Assembly (NCBI GenBank): GCA_037139195.1
Contig: JBAXGW010000067.1
Span: 1 to 22,757 of the forward strand
Direction of reading: 5' to 3'
DNA length: 22,757 bases
From: JBAXGW01 sp037139195
Lineage (GTDB): Bacteria; Bacteroidota; Bacteroidia; Bacteroidales; JAHJDW01
Shown here: positions 1 through 7,204 of the stretch, one piece after another
Layout of the letters: every line of letters begins with the position of its first letter
Position numbering within the stretch: position 1 is the stretch's first letter
The notes under the pieces: generated by a model
Databases searched by the model: none
The model's input: the letters and a program-made list of their open reading frames with translations, nothing else
Told to the model about the DNA's origin: nothing
Made by a program: the position numbers and the translations under genes

Positions 1-190
1 AAAGAGTTAAAAGAATTTCTTTTGTTTCGTAATTAATTGAAAACGATTTTGCATCAATGTTTTCCTTTTTTAATTCTGTGATTCATAATGTCAGATTCAT
101 AATTTTACTTTTTTTTATTTATACTTTACTATTTAGTAAATCATATTCAACAAAGGTTAATGGGAAATGAGTTTTTTTAGCAAAAAAAAA
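1..190. other. Intergenic, no supported gene
   Basis: No start-to-stop gene can be supported here. Plus frame 1 is open from base 1 to a TAA at 34-36, so the last 11 codons of a gene lying to the left are possible but cannot be shown. The stretch is very AT-rich and contains two direct copies of GATTCATAAT (80-89 and 94-103). No tRNA-derived attachment-site copy is visible. Confidence 0.5.
80..103. repeat. Pair of 10-bp direct repeats GATTCATAAT
   Basis: Two exact copies of GATTCATAAT start 14 bp apart (80 and 94). This could be an operator or recombinase/accessory-protein site, or chance in AT-rich DNA. The first nine bases also occur in the anticodon arm of the tRNA-Met gene at 3404-3477, but on the opposite strand, so they do not look like a directly repeated att site. 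Confidence 0.35.
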
Positions 191-327
191 CAGCGTGGTT
201 AAATTGCCACACTGTAACTGAGGTCCGACCAAGAACCATACAAACAAGTATAAACAACAACCACGCTTTCGCATGGCGTTCTTACTACTTCTGTTTGTAT
301 TGAATATTTGGTCGATTTCAGTTACAG
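191..327 (+). ncRNA. Structured element (possible pseudoknotted RNA or folded att/DNA site)
   Basis: Long complementary segments pack into about 137 bases. CTGTAACTGA (212-221) pairs with TCAGTTACAG (318-327), and CGACCAA (226-232) with TTGGTCG (308-314), separated by an internal loop. Inside these, ATACAAACA (238-246) pairs with TGTTTGTAT (292-300), and AGTA (247-250) with TACT (286-289). AGCGTGGTT (192-200) lies outside this stem yet is perfectly complementary to AACCACGCT (259-267) in its apical loop, which would make a pseudoknot. Alternatively 191-198 can pair with 207-214 (one mismatch). I recognise no known RNA family. The strand is assigned only from the downstream genes. A fold-back mobile element or recombination site is also possible. 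Confidence 0.5.
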
Positions 328-482
328 AATTTAGCTAAACGCTATATTTTATATATTGATATTCAATTTATTATCATATTTATTTTAATTAGTTTGACTT
401 TTATATTATTGGAGCTGTAAAATTAATAAATAATACCAAACAACTTAATGTTATACAGAAATAATTTTACATTACCAATATG

Positions 483-513
483 TTGCTTTTAATAATTATA
501 TTTATTACCTTTG
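483..513 (+). promoter_or_regulatory. Bacteroidota sigma-type promoter for the MerR-like gene
   Basis: TTG at 483-485, 20 bases, then TACCTTTG (506-513), an exact match to the TAnnTTTG -7 element. Transcription would start near 520, giving a leader of only about a dozen bases before the ATG at 533. The folded element at 191-327 would then lie outside this transcript. Confidence 0.7.
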
Positions 514-532
514 TGTAATATTTTATAAATTT

Positions 533-1540
533 ATGAAAAACTTGAAAACAACTTATAGCAAAAACAAAGAGCAAGCACAAGAAATTGAAATCCCATTGTT
601 GCAAATAATGCAATCGTTTGATAAATCAATTGGTGATGATTCGCCAGAAAACATAATGGCATTGGAAATAAAAATGGCACAGCCATTTTTTAAAGTTGCT
701 GATACTGGTATTAGTTCAAAAAATTTGCTTGGTTGGAAAAATAGTGGTGTTCTTCTTGAATTTATGAAACGAGAAATAGGATGGACAAGATTTAACTTTA
801 CAGAATTGATATGGCTTTATGCAGTTAGAGAACTAAGGGAAATAGGTGTTGGGTTGTCTATAATAAAAAAGATAAAAGACGAATTAATTTATCCGTATGA
901 AATTAATCAAGAAGCATTAAAACATTATGCTGTTGAAGAATATAAAGATGAGAAAGAGTACGAAAATATGACGGCAGAAAAATTGCAAAGCATTTGCGAT
1001 TTGCATGTGTTTCTTTCAACAGTTGGGGCATTTACAAATGTGCTGCAAGAATCAATTGTTAGGCGTGTTAATATGCAACTTGTTGTTATAAAAAATGGAG
1101 ATGCCTATTTTTATGAAGAAGGAGAAAGAGAGCTTTTTAAACGATATAATTACAACGGCAATGAACGATATGTGAATGAAACAACGATGAACATAGAAGT
1201 ACTTCGGTTTAAAAGCCATGTTACTATATCATTTACAGAACTTATAAAACACTACATTTTAAATTCAAAAGATGCTTTAATAGTTAGTGAACTTGGGTTG
1301 ATGACACTTGAAGAAAGAGAGCTTTTTGAACTTATCAAAAGAAAGAATATACAACAAATTACAATAAAATATAAAAATGAAAGCATTAGCCTTATAGAGG
1401 TGAAAGAACAACTGAAAGTTGTTGACCTTGAATCACGCTATTGCGACCACATTCTAAAAAGAGGCTACCAAACTATTGAATATGTAACAGAAAATGGCAA
1501 AATGGTTTCTTTTGCAAGAACAACAAAAATTAAAAATTAA
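533..1540 (+). CDS. MerR-type HTH protein with an unrecognised C-terminal domain
   Basis: Residues about 52-119 resemble a MerR-type winged HTH. A helix-turn segment (FKVADTGISSKNLLGWKNSG) is followed by a tryptophan wing and the helix FNFTELIWLYAVRELREIGV, typical of MerR-like regulators in Bacteroidota. Residues 120-335 are mixed alpha/beta without a fold I recognise and without cysteines arranged as a metal sensor. There is no signal peptide or membrane segment. The start is chosen because a very good promoter lies immediately upstream. The next gene toward the recombinase begins about 140 bp later. By position it is a plausible regulator of the element or an excision/directionality factor, but this is inference. 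The classical MerR dimerisation coiled coil and short effector domain are not obvious. Confidence 0.8.
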   Translation: MKNLKTTYSKNKEQAQEIEIPLLQIMQSFDKSIGDDSPENIMALEIKMAQPFFKVADTGISSKNLLGWKNSGVLLEFMKREIGWTRFNFTELIWLYAVRELREIGVGLSIIKKIKDELIYPYEINQEALKHYAVEEYKDEKEYENMTAEKLQSICDLHVFLSTVGAFTNVLQESIVRRVNMQLVVIKNGDAYFYEEGERELFKRYNYNGNERYVNETTMNIEVLRFKSHVTISFTELIKHYILNSKDALIVSELGLMTLEERELFELIKRKNIQQITIKYKNESISLIEVKEQLKVVDLESRYCDHILKRGYQTIEYVTENGKMVSFARTTKIKN

Positions 1541-1654
1541 TATATGATAACCGTATTGAAGACCTCAGGCGGATTGATTACCCGAATGCTTATAGTAAAA
1601 AACTTGAGCAGACACATGTGGATTTTAAACTATGTGTGCAAACATCGAAAATCT
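1534..1654 (+). pseudogene. Start-less open frame, possible coding remnant
   Basis: Between the MerR-like gene and the small protein, one frame is open from after a TAA at 1531-1533 to a TGA at 1652-1654. It reads a protein-like, charged sequence (including NRIEDLRRIDYPNAYSKKLE) but has no ATG or plausible alternative start. It may be the tail of a decayed gene, or chance. No family is recognised. Confidence 0.25.
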
Positions 1655-1679
1655 GACCAATTCCGAAGGAAATGGGAAG

Positions 1680-1817
1680 ATGATTTCTATTACAAAACTT
1701 AGGAAATACCAAGGTTTGGAAAATCTAAGTGATGAAGAAGCAAATCAAATAATCAAATCGCTTTACAAATTATCATTATTAACACTAAAAATCTTTAAAA
1801 ATGACAACAATAAATGA
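1680..1817 (+). CDS. Small helical protein coupled to the recombinase
   Basis: A 45-residue, probably cytoplasmic protein beginning MISITKLRKYQGLENLSDEE. It is predicted to be two amphipathic helices with a lysine-rich end. An ATG further upstream in frame (1632) would give 61 residues, but the added residues look unlike protein, and the ATG at 1680 follows a purine-rich GGGAAG. The gene overlaps the recombinase start at 1801 by 17 bases in a different frame, which suggests translational coupling. Its function is unknown. From memory rather than a search, short ORFs often precede serine recombinases in Bacteroidota; a role as a recombinase accessory or regulator is inference. Confidence 0.6.
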   Translation: MISITKLRKYQGLENLSDEEANQIIKSLYKLSLLTLKIFKNDNNK

Positions 1818-3444
1818 TTTCAAACGCTTTGCCAAAGGAGGTGAAGAAAAAAAAGAAGAAAACAATTATGTATTAAGTTACACGAGGGTATCAAGCAAAG
1901 ACCAAGCTATGAATTATAGCTTAAACAACCAAAAAGAAGCTGCTGAAAAATATGCAAAAGAAAACGGCTATATTATATCAGAGCATTTTGGTGGCACTTA
2001 TGAAAGTGCAAGTGGAGATATTACAAGAAAAGAATTTATGCGGCTTATTGATAAAATCAAAAGTTCAAAAAAAAAACCATTTGCAGTACTAATTTATATA
2101 ATGAGTCGTTTTTCACGTTCAGGTGGTGGGGGTGTAAAATGGGCATTTGAACTTGATGAAATTGGAGTGAATATTATTGAAATATCTACTGGTGAAAACA
2201 CATTGACGGAGCGTGGTAAGATTGCAATTTATACCAAATTACTTAAAGCAAGAGAAGAAACTTTAAACAAACTTGATGTCTCAATACCAGGTATGATTAA
2301 ACATCTTACTAATGGAAAGTGGCTTGGGAATGTGCCAATAGGATATGACCATTATGGACCGAGAGTAAAGGATTATACTAAAATTCGTCCAGAGCAAAAA
2401 ATTGTTATTAATGAAGATGGAAAACTGTTACAACAGGCTTGGCAATGGAAATTACAAGGAATTGCAGACGTTGATATTTCCAAAAGATTAGCTACAATGG
2501 GTTTAGAAATTAAACCAAAGAAATTAAGTCCTATGTGGCGTAATCCTTTCTATTGTGGTATTTGTTGCAATAAAATGTTAGGTGAAAATGTTGTAAATGG
2601 GAATTGGGATAAAATTGTTTCGCAGGAAGAATTTTTGATAATCAATGACCGTTTGGACGGGAAACACCAACCTTATAAAGTTGAAAAAGCAAATCCAGAT
2701 AGACCACTGAATGGTTTTATAACTTGTAGTGTTTGTGGTTCAAAAATGGTAGGCTATAAAGTTAAAAAGAAAGGATTGCATTACTACAAATGTTTAAATT
2801 GTAAAGGTGTTAGCATTAATGCTAATACCACCAAGAAAGCAAAGAAAGAAGGGGCGCATGATTTATTCATGTCGCTCCTTACTAACTATGAATTACCTGA
2901 ACTATTTGCTGAGCCATTTAAAGAACAGCTAAAACTTACATTTGACACCATTAACACAGAAAGTGTTAATGAAGAAAGAATCCTAAAAGAACAGCTAACG
3001 AAAGAGCAAGAAAACTTAAAAAAATTAAGTAGACGATATGCTATTGATGGACTGGATGAAAATTTATATAAAGAGTTTAAAGCGGAGCTTGATGGTAAGA
3101 TAAACGAAATAAATGCGAACCTGCAAAATTGTTCTGTAAATACATCTAACCTAAAAAAATACATCAATACTTCAATGGATGTTGCTCAAAACATAAGTAA
3201 ATACTGGTATTCCAACGATAGCAAAATAAAAAAAGGTATTCAGGAACTTGTATTTCCAGAGGGCTTGTCCCTTGATGTGAAAAACAGGCAATATCTAACC
3301 AAAAATGTGAATGAAGTTTTTGCGTTAATTCAAGATATGACGGGCAAAGTAGAGACAAAAAATAAGGGGACTTTCCAAAACTTGTTTGAAAAATCCCCTG
3401 TTGTAGCGAGATCGAGAATTGAACTCGAGACCTCCGGGTTATGA
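1801..3444 (+). CDS. Large serine recombinase (integrase)
   Basis: A 547-aa site-specific recombinase of the large serine family. The N-terminal resolvase domain (about 22-160) contains the nucleophile motif YTRVSSKDQ, with catalytic Ser31 and Arg29, and a later SRFSRS arginine motif. The recombinase domain follows at about 175-290. A zinc ribbon is seen at about 309-340 (CSVCGSKM and CLNCKG). A long coiled coil lies at about 380-450, as expected for this family's DNA-bound dimer interface. The final residues VVARSRIELETSGL are translated from the antisense strand of the tRNA-Met gene, and the TGA stop lies in the tRNA anticodon arm. This places the attachment site at the tRNA 3' end, with the recombinase at the element's right edge. 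All catalytic motifs appear intact, so the enzyme could be active. Confidence 0.96.
   Translation: MTTINDFKRFAKGGEEKKEENNYVLSYTRVSSKDQAMNYSLNNQKEAAEKYAKENGYIISEHFGGTYESASGDITRKEFMRLIDKIKSSKKKPFAVLIYIMSRFSRSGGGGVKWAFELDEIGVNIIEISTGENTLTERGKIAIYTKLLKAREETLNKLDVSIPGMIKHLTNGKWLGNVPIGYDHYGPRVKDYTKIRPEQKIVINEDGKLLQQAWQWKLQGIADVDISKRLATMGLEIKPKKLSPMWRNPFYCGICCNKMLGENVVNGNWDKIVSQEEFLIINDRLDGKHQPYKVEKANPDRPLNGFITCSVCGSKMVGYKVKKKGLHYYKCLNCKGVSINANTTKKAKKEGAHDLFMSLLTNYELPELFAEPFKEQLKLTFDTINTESVNEERILKEQLTKEQENLKKLSRRYAIDGLDENLYKEFKAELDGKINEINANLQNCSVNTSNLKKYINTSMDVAQNISKYWYSNDSKIKKGIQELVFPEGLSLDVKNRQYLTKNVNEVFALIQDMTGKVETKNKGTFQNLFEKSPVVARSRIELETSGL
3352..3399 (-). terminator. Rho-independent terminator of tRNA-Met
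   Basis: On the minus strand, AGGGGATTTTTC (3399-3388) can pair with GGAAAGTCCCCT (12 bp, two G-U pairs) around an A/T-rich loop, and TTATTTTTTG follows. It begins only a few bases after the tRNA 3' end. It lies inside the recombinase coding sequence, so the integrated element supplies the tRNA terminator. The plus strand has no U-tract here. Confidence 0.8.
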
Positions 3445-3477
3445 ATCCGACGCTCTAACCAACTGAGCTACCTCGCC
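3404..3477 (-). tRNA. tRNA-Met (CAT), elongator type
   Basis: A complete cloverleaf: GGCGAGG acceptor strand pairs with TCTCGCT (G-U at the first and last pair), D arm GCTC/GAGC, anticodon loop TTCATAA with anticodon CAT, T arm TCGAG/CTCGA with loop TTCAATT. The A31-C39 position in the anticodon stem is mismatched. CCA is not encoded. The 1-72 pair is G-U, not the initiator-type mismatch, so this is most likely the elongator. The 3' half overlaps the end of the serine recombinase on the other strand, consistent with use as an integration site. Confidence 0.95.
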
Positions 3478-3489
3478 ATTTGAGGACTG

Positions 3490-3520
3490 CAAAAATATAT
3501 AAGTTTTGTGAAATAACAAA
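3490..3520 (-). promoter_or_regulatory. Promoter of tRNA-Met
   Basis: Read on the minus strand: TTTG (3520-3517), 19 bases, then TATTTTTG (3497-3490), 12 bases before the mature tRNA 5' end. This is an ideal Bacteroidota promoter. It lies on the chromosomal side of the integration point, so the tRNA keeps its own promoter. Confidence 0.8.
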
Positions 3521-3550
3521 ATTATTTGTTAAATATATGCAAATTGCTGA

Positions 3551-4297
3551 TTATGAGCGGTCTTCTTCGCTAAGTAATTTTGTATTATGCTTTAAGGTTC
3601 TTAAAATTAATGTTAATATGCCAGTTAAAACCAATACGTGTAAACTTGTGCGTAAAATAGGTCCATTCAGTTCATCGATTAAATAAAATCTTAAATAATC
3701 AACAAATGCAAAGCCAAATACAGTGGCAAATACGCCAGCATACTCTCTTCTTAAAATTGTTTTCATCGAAAAATGCACAGCACTCTTTGTTGCAATTTTA
3801 AAACTTGGAATAAATGCAGGCACTGTTTCTGTCCAGTTCATGTATTTTTCGCCAAACTTTCGCTCTAAAAAACGCTCTTCTGCGTACATAATTCGCTCAT
3901 AATACAGCCAAAACAACAAACTTACAATTGCAACAAAATAAACATTATAAGTAAACATCACAATTCCTATCCACATAAAATAGTTTCCCACATATAATGG
4001 ATGACGTACTATTGAATAAATACCGGTAGTATTTAGCGATTCGGCAACTTGGTTTTGTGTATTTCTGCCCGATGTGCCTTTAGGAGTGGTCCCAATTGCA
4101 TAGGCTCTAAATAAAAAACCAAAAACACTTAATACAACAGCAAAAACATTTAATGTGTAAATTTGCCAATCAACTAGCTTGCTGATGTCTGTGAAAAATA
4201 TCACAGGAACTGCCATAATAAAAAGAATTACAGGAATTTGACCTCTATGTTTAAAAAGAAAATTACCCGATTTTTCGAAAGAATTAACCAATGCCAT
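3551..4297 (-). CDS. ICMT/PEMT-like integral membrane methyltransferase
   Basis: A 248-aa polytopic protein of the isoprenylcysteine carboxyl methyltransferase-like superfamily. It shows about five hydrophobic segments. The conserved S-adenosylmethionine-binding C-terminal core contains GIYSIVRHPLYVGNYFMW, followed by the YYERIMYAEERFLERKFGEKY region. Such proteins methylate isoprenoid, phospholipid or lipid A phosphate groups; the substrate here cannot be read from sequence. An in-frame ATG at 4315 exists, but it lies inside the promoter -7 element (4313-4320), so the ATG at 4297 (MALVNSFEKS) is preferred. The gene is divergent from an LPS-export permease and glycosyltransferase operon, which fits an envelope lipid role (inference). 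A protein-modification role is less likely but not excluded. Confidence 0.85.
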   Translation of the reverse strand: MALVNSFEKSGNFLFKHRGQIPVILFIMAVPVIFFTDISKLVDWQIYTLNVFAVVLSVFGFLFRAYAIGTTPKGTSGRNTQNQVAESLNTTGIYSIVRHPLYVGNYFMWIGIVMFTYNVYFVAIVSLLFWLYYERIMYAEERFLERKFGEKYMNWTETVPAFIPSFKIATKSAVHFSMKTILRREYAGVFATVFGFAFVDYLRFYLIDELNGPILRTSLHVLVLTGILTLILRTLKHNTKLLSEEDRS

Positions 4298-4312
4298 ATT
4301 ATAATTTTTTTG

Positions 4313-4342
4313 CAAATTTAGTTATTTCATGCTGCTTGCCAA
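4313..4342 (-). promoter_or_regulatory. Promoter of the ICMT-like gene
   Basis: On the minus strand TTG (4342-4340), 19 bases, then TAAATTTG (4320-4313). The predicted transcription start near 4307 leaves about 10 leader bases before the ATG at 4297 and rules out the ATG at 4315. Confidence 0.65.
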
Positions 4343-4395
4343 TTTTTTTTAGCAAAAAACTTTTTCAAATTCAATTTATTTTCGTCAGCAAAACT

Positions 4396-4403
4396 TATAT
4401 TTG
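4396..4403 (+). promoter_or_regulatory. Promoter -7 element of the permease/glycosyltransferase/ribBA operon
   Basis: TATATTTG matches TAnnTTTG exactly, 20 bases before the ATG at 4424. The -33 region is only TTT-rich, so this is a partial match. It forms a divergent promoter region with the ICMT-like gene. Confidence 0.5.
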
Positions 4404-4423
4404 TAAATTCTTTCAAAGATAAT

Positions 4424-6007
4424 ATGAAGATAAAAAAACTATATATTTTAATTATAAAGTCGTATTTAGGACCTTTTGCTGCTACATTTTGCATTGCATT
4501 ATTCGTTCTATTAATGCAATTTTTATGGAAGTATATTGACGATTTGGTTGGAAAAGGTTTAGAATGGCATATAATTGCTGAGTTGATGTTTTATACTTCA
4601 TCTACTTTTGTTCCTTTGGCCTTGCCCTTGGCTATTTTGCTTTCATCTATAATGACTTTTGGTAATTTAGGCGAACACTCTGAATTAACTGCAATAAAAG
4701 CATCTGGGATTTCGCTTCAAAAAATAATGCGACCTCTTTTTGTGATGTCTCTTATAATTTCGCTTTTGGCATTTTATTTTTCAAATAATGTTTTGCCAAT
4801 AGCTAATTTGAAAATGCGCTCGTTGCTTTGGGATGTTCGAAACCAAAAACCTGCTTTAAATATCAAAGAAGGTATATTTTATGATGAAATTGATGGTTAC
4901 GTAATTAAAGTTAGGCATAAAGACCCCGATGGACAAAATATTGGAGGGGTAATTGTATACGACCATACCAATAAATCAGGGAAATATAATATTACTACTG
5001 CCGAAAAAGGTAAAATGTATATGACCGAAGACAAACGCTATTTGATGTTTGAACTAGAAAATGGAAATAATTATTTAGAGCAAAATCAAAATAGAGATAA
5101 TGTCGACAAACAACCATTTCAACGAACAAAGTTTGAAAAGCAACAAATGCAGTTTGATTTATCTTCGTTCTCAATGGAGCGTACAGACGAAGAATTGTTT
5201 AAATCTAATTTTCAGATGCTTAATATTAGTCAGTTAAACACAGCGGTTGACACTCTATACCTTGATATGTATAAGGAGCAAGATAATATTCAAAAAACAG
5301 CCTTAAAGCGTTATTATTACTTGAGCCAATTTATTGATTCACAAAAAGACTCAACAAAAAAAATTAAAACGGTTAAAGAAACGGTATCAAATAATAACAG
5401 TGCAACAAATTCTACTCAAAAACCCGTAAATCCAGGTTTGTACGACGATTTCAAAGGAGTAAATCTAAGTCAAAACCTATCAAGCGTTGACCCACTTTTT
5501 AAATTAGATTCAGCAAATATAGATACTAACTTTATCAATAATTTCCCTGAAAAATATCGAGGACATATTTATGATGCAGCTGTGATAGCTTGTAAAAATC
5601 AAAAGGAATACGTTGCTGTAATTAAAGATGTTATATACAATCAAGGTCGTTATATTAATAAGCATTTAATTGAAATTCAAAGAAAGTTTACGCTTTCCTT
5701 TGCTTGTTTAATCTTGTTTTTTATTGGAGCGCCACTTGGTGCTATAATTAGGCGAGGCGGTTTAGGTTTACCTTTGGTTGCTTCGGTTTTGCTATTTGTT
5801 ATGTATCACATACTTTCCATTACTGGCGAAAAAATGGCAAAAGAAGGTGCATGGAATATATATTATGGAATGTGGTTTGCTTCAGGGATTTTTTCTCCGC
5901 TTGGCATTATATTAACCATAAAAGCAACTACAGACACCCCATTTTTCGAAAAAGATTTTTACCTTGGTTTATTCAAACGATTATTTAAAAAAAACAAAAA
6001 ACAATAG
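4424..6007 (+). CDS. LptF/LptG-family lipopolysaccharide export permease (YjgP/YjgQ)
   Basis: Inner-membrane subunit of the LPS transport ABC exporter that moves LPS from the inner membrane to the periplasmic bridge. Membrane segments are seen at about 14-36, 50-80, 102-124, 422-443, 447-466 and 481-500: three plus three around a periplasmic domain. The motif LALPLAILLSSIMTFGNLGEHSELTAIKASG (only the family hallmark of the second segment) and the C-terminal PLGAIIRRGGLG are characteristic. At 527 residues it is much longer than the roughly 360-residue proteobacterial LptF/G. The excess is a charged, serine/asparagine-rich insertion at about 215-400. I cannot decide between LptF and LptG. The next gene starts at the first base after its stop codon. 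Confidence 0.93.
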   Translation: MKIKKLYILIIKSYLGPFAATFCIALFVLLMQFLWKYIDDLVGKGLEWHIIAELMFYTSSTFVPLALPLAILLSSIMTFGNLGEHSELTAIKASGISLQKIMRPLFVMSLIISLLAFYFSNNVLPIANLKMRSLLWDVRNQKPALNIKEGIFYDEIDGYVIKVRHKDPDGQNIGGVIVYDHTNKSGKYNITTAEKGKMYMTEDKRYLMFELENGNNYLEQNQNRDNVDKQPFQRTKFEKQQMQFDLSSFSMERTDEELFKSNFQMLNISQLNTAVDTLYLDMYKEQDNIQKTALKRYYYLSQFIDSQKDSTKKIKTVKETVSNNNSATNSTQKPVNPGLYDDFKGVNLSQNLSSVDPLFKLDSANIDTNFINNFPEKYRGHIYDAAVIACKNQKEYVAVIKDVIYNQGRYINKHLIEIQRKFTLSFACLILFFIGAPLGAIIRRGGLGLPLVASVLLFVMYHILSITGEKMAKEGAWNIYYGMWFASGIFSPLGIILTIKATTDTPFFEKDFYLGLFKRLFKKNKKQ

Positions 6008-7204
6008 TTGAAGATATTACAAATTACAAACAGAGTTCCTTATCCTCCTAAAGACGGAGGAGCTATTGGTTACTATAATTTTACGAAATCATATTACGAT
6101 ACAGGCTGTGATGTTATTTTGCTTGCAATGAACACATCAAAACATTACATAAACATTAGTTCTCTTCCAGAATCGTTTACTAAGTTCGCAAAAATTCATA
6201 CTGTAAATATAAACAATAAAATAAGGCCTTTTTCGGCGCTGAAAAATATTTTTTCGTCAAAATCATACAATATCGAAAGATTTGAAAGTGTTGAGTTTGA
6301 AAATGAATTAATTCAAATACTCAAATCAGAAACATTCGACGTTATTCATCTTGATAGCTTATACGTTAGCATGTATATTTCAACTATTAGAAAACATAGC
6401 AATGCTAAAGTAGTTATGCGCGCTCATAATGTTGAGCATTTAATTTGGGAACGCATTGCAGATGTTGAAAAAAATCCATTAAAAAAATGGTATTTATCGC
6501 TTCTAGCTAAAAGACTGAAGAAATACGAACAGGAAGCTATTAATTTAGTTGATTTATTGCTTCCTATATCACAATTCGACAAAGAATATTTAATAAAAAT
6601 AGGCTGTAATGTTAAGCAATACATTGTGCCAGCTGGAATTGACACCGAAAAATTTATAGTAAACAAAGAAATTGAAGAATTCCCAAATCTATTTCATTTA
6701 GGTTCACTCGACTGGATTCCAAACCAACAAGCTATTACTTGGTTTTTAAATAGTATTTGGCCTTTGATAAACAAAACATTCCCCGAATTAAAGTTCTTCC
6801 TGGCAGGCAGAAATGCACCGAAGTGGATATTAGACTTGGAAATTCCTAATGTGGAAATAATTGGAGAAGTAGAAAATGCGGTTGATTTTATTAATTCAAA
6901 GTCAATTATGATTGTTCCCTTGCTTTCTGGAAGTGGAATGAGACTGAAGATACTTGAAGGTATGGCATTAGCAAAAGCAATAATTTCAACCTCTATTGGA
7001 GCCGAAGGAATTGAATATAAACAAAATGAAAATATATTAATAGCTAATACACCAGAAGAATTTATTGAATCCATTCAACTTTGTTTAAATAATAAAAAAT
7101 ATTTCTTGTCTCTCGGCAGAAATGCTCGTATATTAGCGGAAGAAAAATACGATAACAACAGAATTGTATTAAACTTAATTGACTATTATAAAAAATTTGA
7201 ATGA
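6008..7204 (+). CDS. Glycosyltransferase, GT4-like (GT-B fold)
   Basis: A 398-aa retaining-type glycosyltransferase. The N-terminal Rossmann domain opens with KILQITNRVPYPPKDGGAIG, including the acceptor-side glycine loop. A DVIHLDS segment is at about 115 and an RAHNVEH motif near 140. The C-terminal nucleotide-sugar domain contains SGSGMRLKILEGMALAKAII (307-326) and IGAEGIE. No membrane segment is present. The start is a TTG directly abutting the permease stop codon. It is preferred because the conserved N-terminal strand begins there and the next ATG would remove about 40 conserved residues. The last codons overlap the next gene (ATGA). With an LPS permease and a GT2 gene, a role in lipopolysaccharide or exopolysaccharide assembly is likely (inference). 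The donor and acceptor are unknown. Confidence 0.9.
   Translation: MKILQITNRVPYPPKDGGAIGYYNFTKSYYDTGCDVILLAMNTSKHYINISSLPESFTKFAKIHTVNINNKIRPFSALKNIFSSKSYNIERFESVEFENELIQILKSETFDVIHLDSLYVSMYISTIRKHSNAKVVMRAHNVEHLIWERIADVEKNPLKKWYLSLLAKRLKKYEQEAINLVDLLLPISQFDKEYLIKIGCNVKQYIVPAGIDTEKFIVNKEIEEFPNLFHLGSLDWIPNQQAITWFLNSIWPLINKTFPELKFFLAGRNAPKWILDLEIPNVEIIGEVENAVDFINSKSIMIVPLLSGSGMRLKILEGMALAKAIISTSIGAEGIEYKQNENILIANTPEEFIESIQLCLNNKKYFLSLGRNARILAEEKYDNNRIVLNLIDYYKKFE

Noticed and set aside
191..327. Retron msr-msd or integron attC site
   Set aside because: No reverse transcriptase gene or integron integrase is nearby, and the end sequences CTGTAAC/GTTACAG do not match the RYYYAAC/GTTRRRY attC core boxes.
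1..530. Left attachment site (attL) of the element
   Set aside because: No direct copy of the tRNA-Met 3' end (GTAGCGAGATC...) was found in this stretch or elsewhere in the window outside the tRNA.
2886..3358. Two minus-strand frames opposite the recombinase C-terminal region
   Set aside because: They are shadows of the lysine-rich coiled coil (Phe/Ser-rich in antisense) and carry no recognisable features.
4313..4315. ATG at 4315 as start of the ICMT-like gene
   Set aside because: It lies inside the predicted -7 promoter element, so the transcript would begin downstream of it; the ATG at 4297 is preferred.
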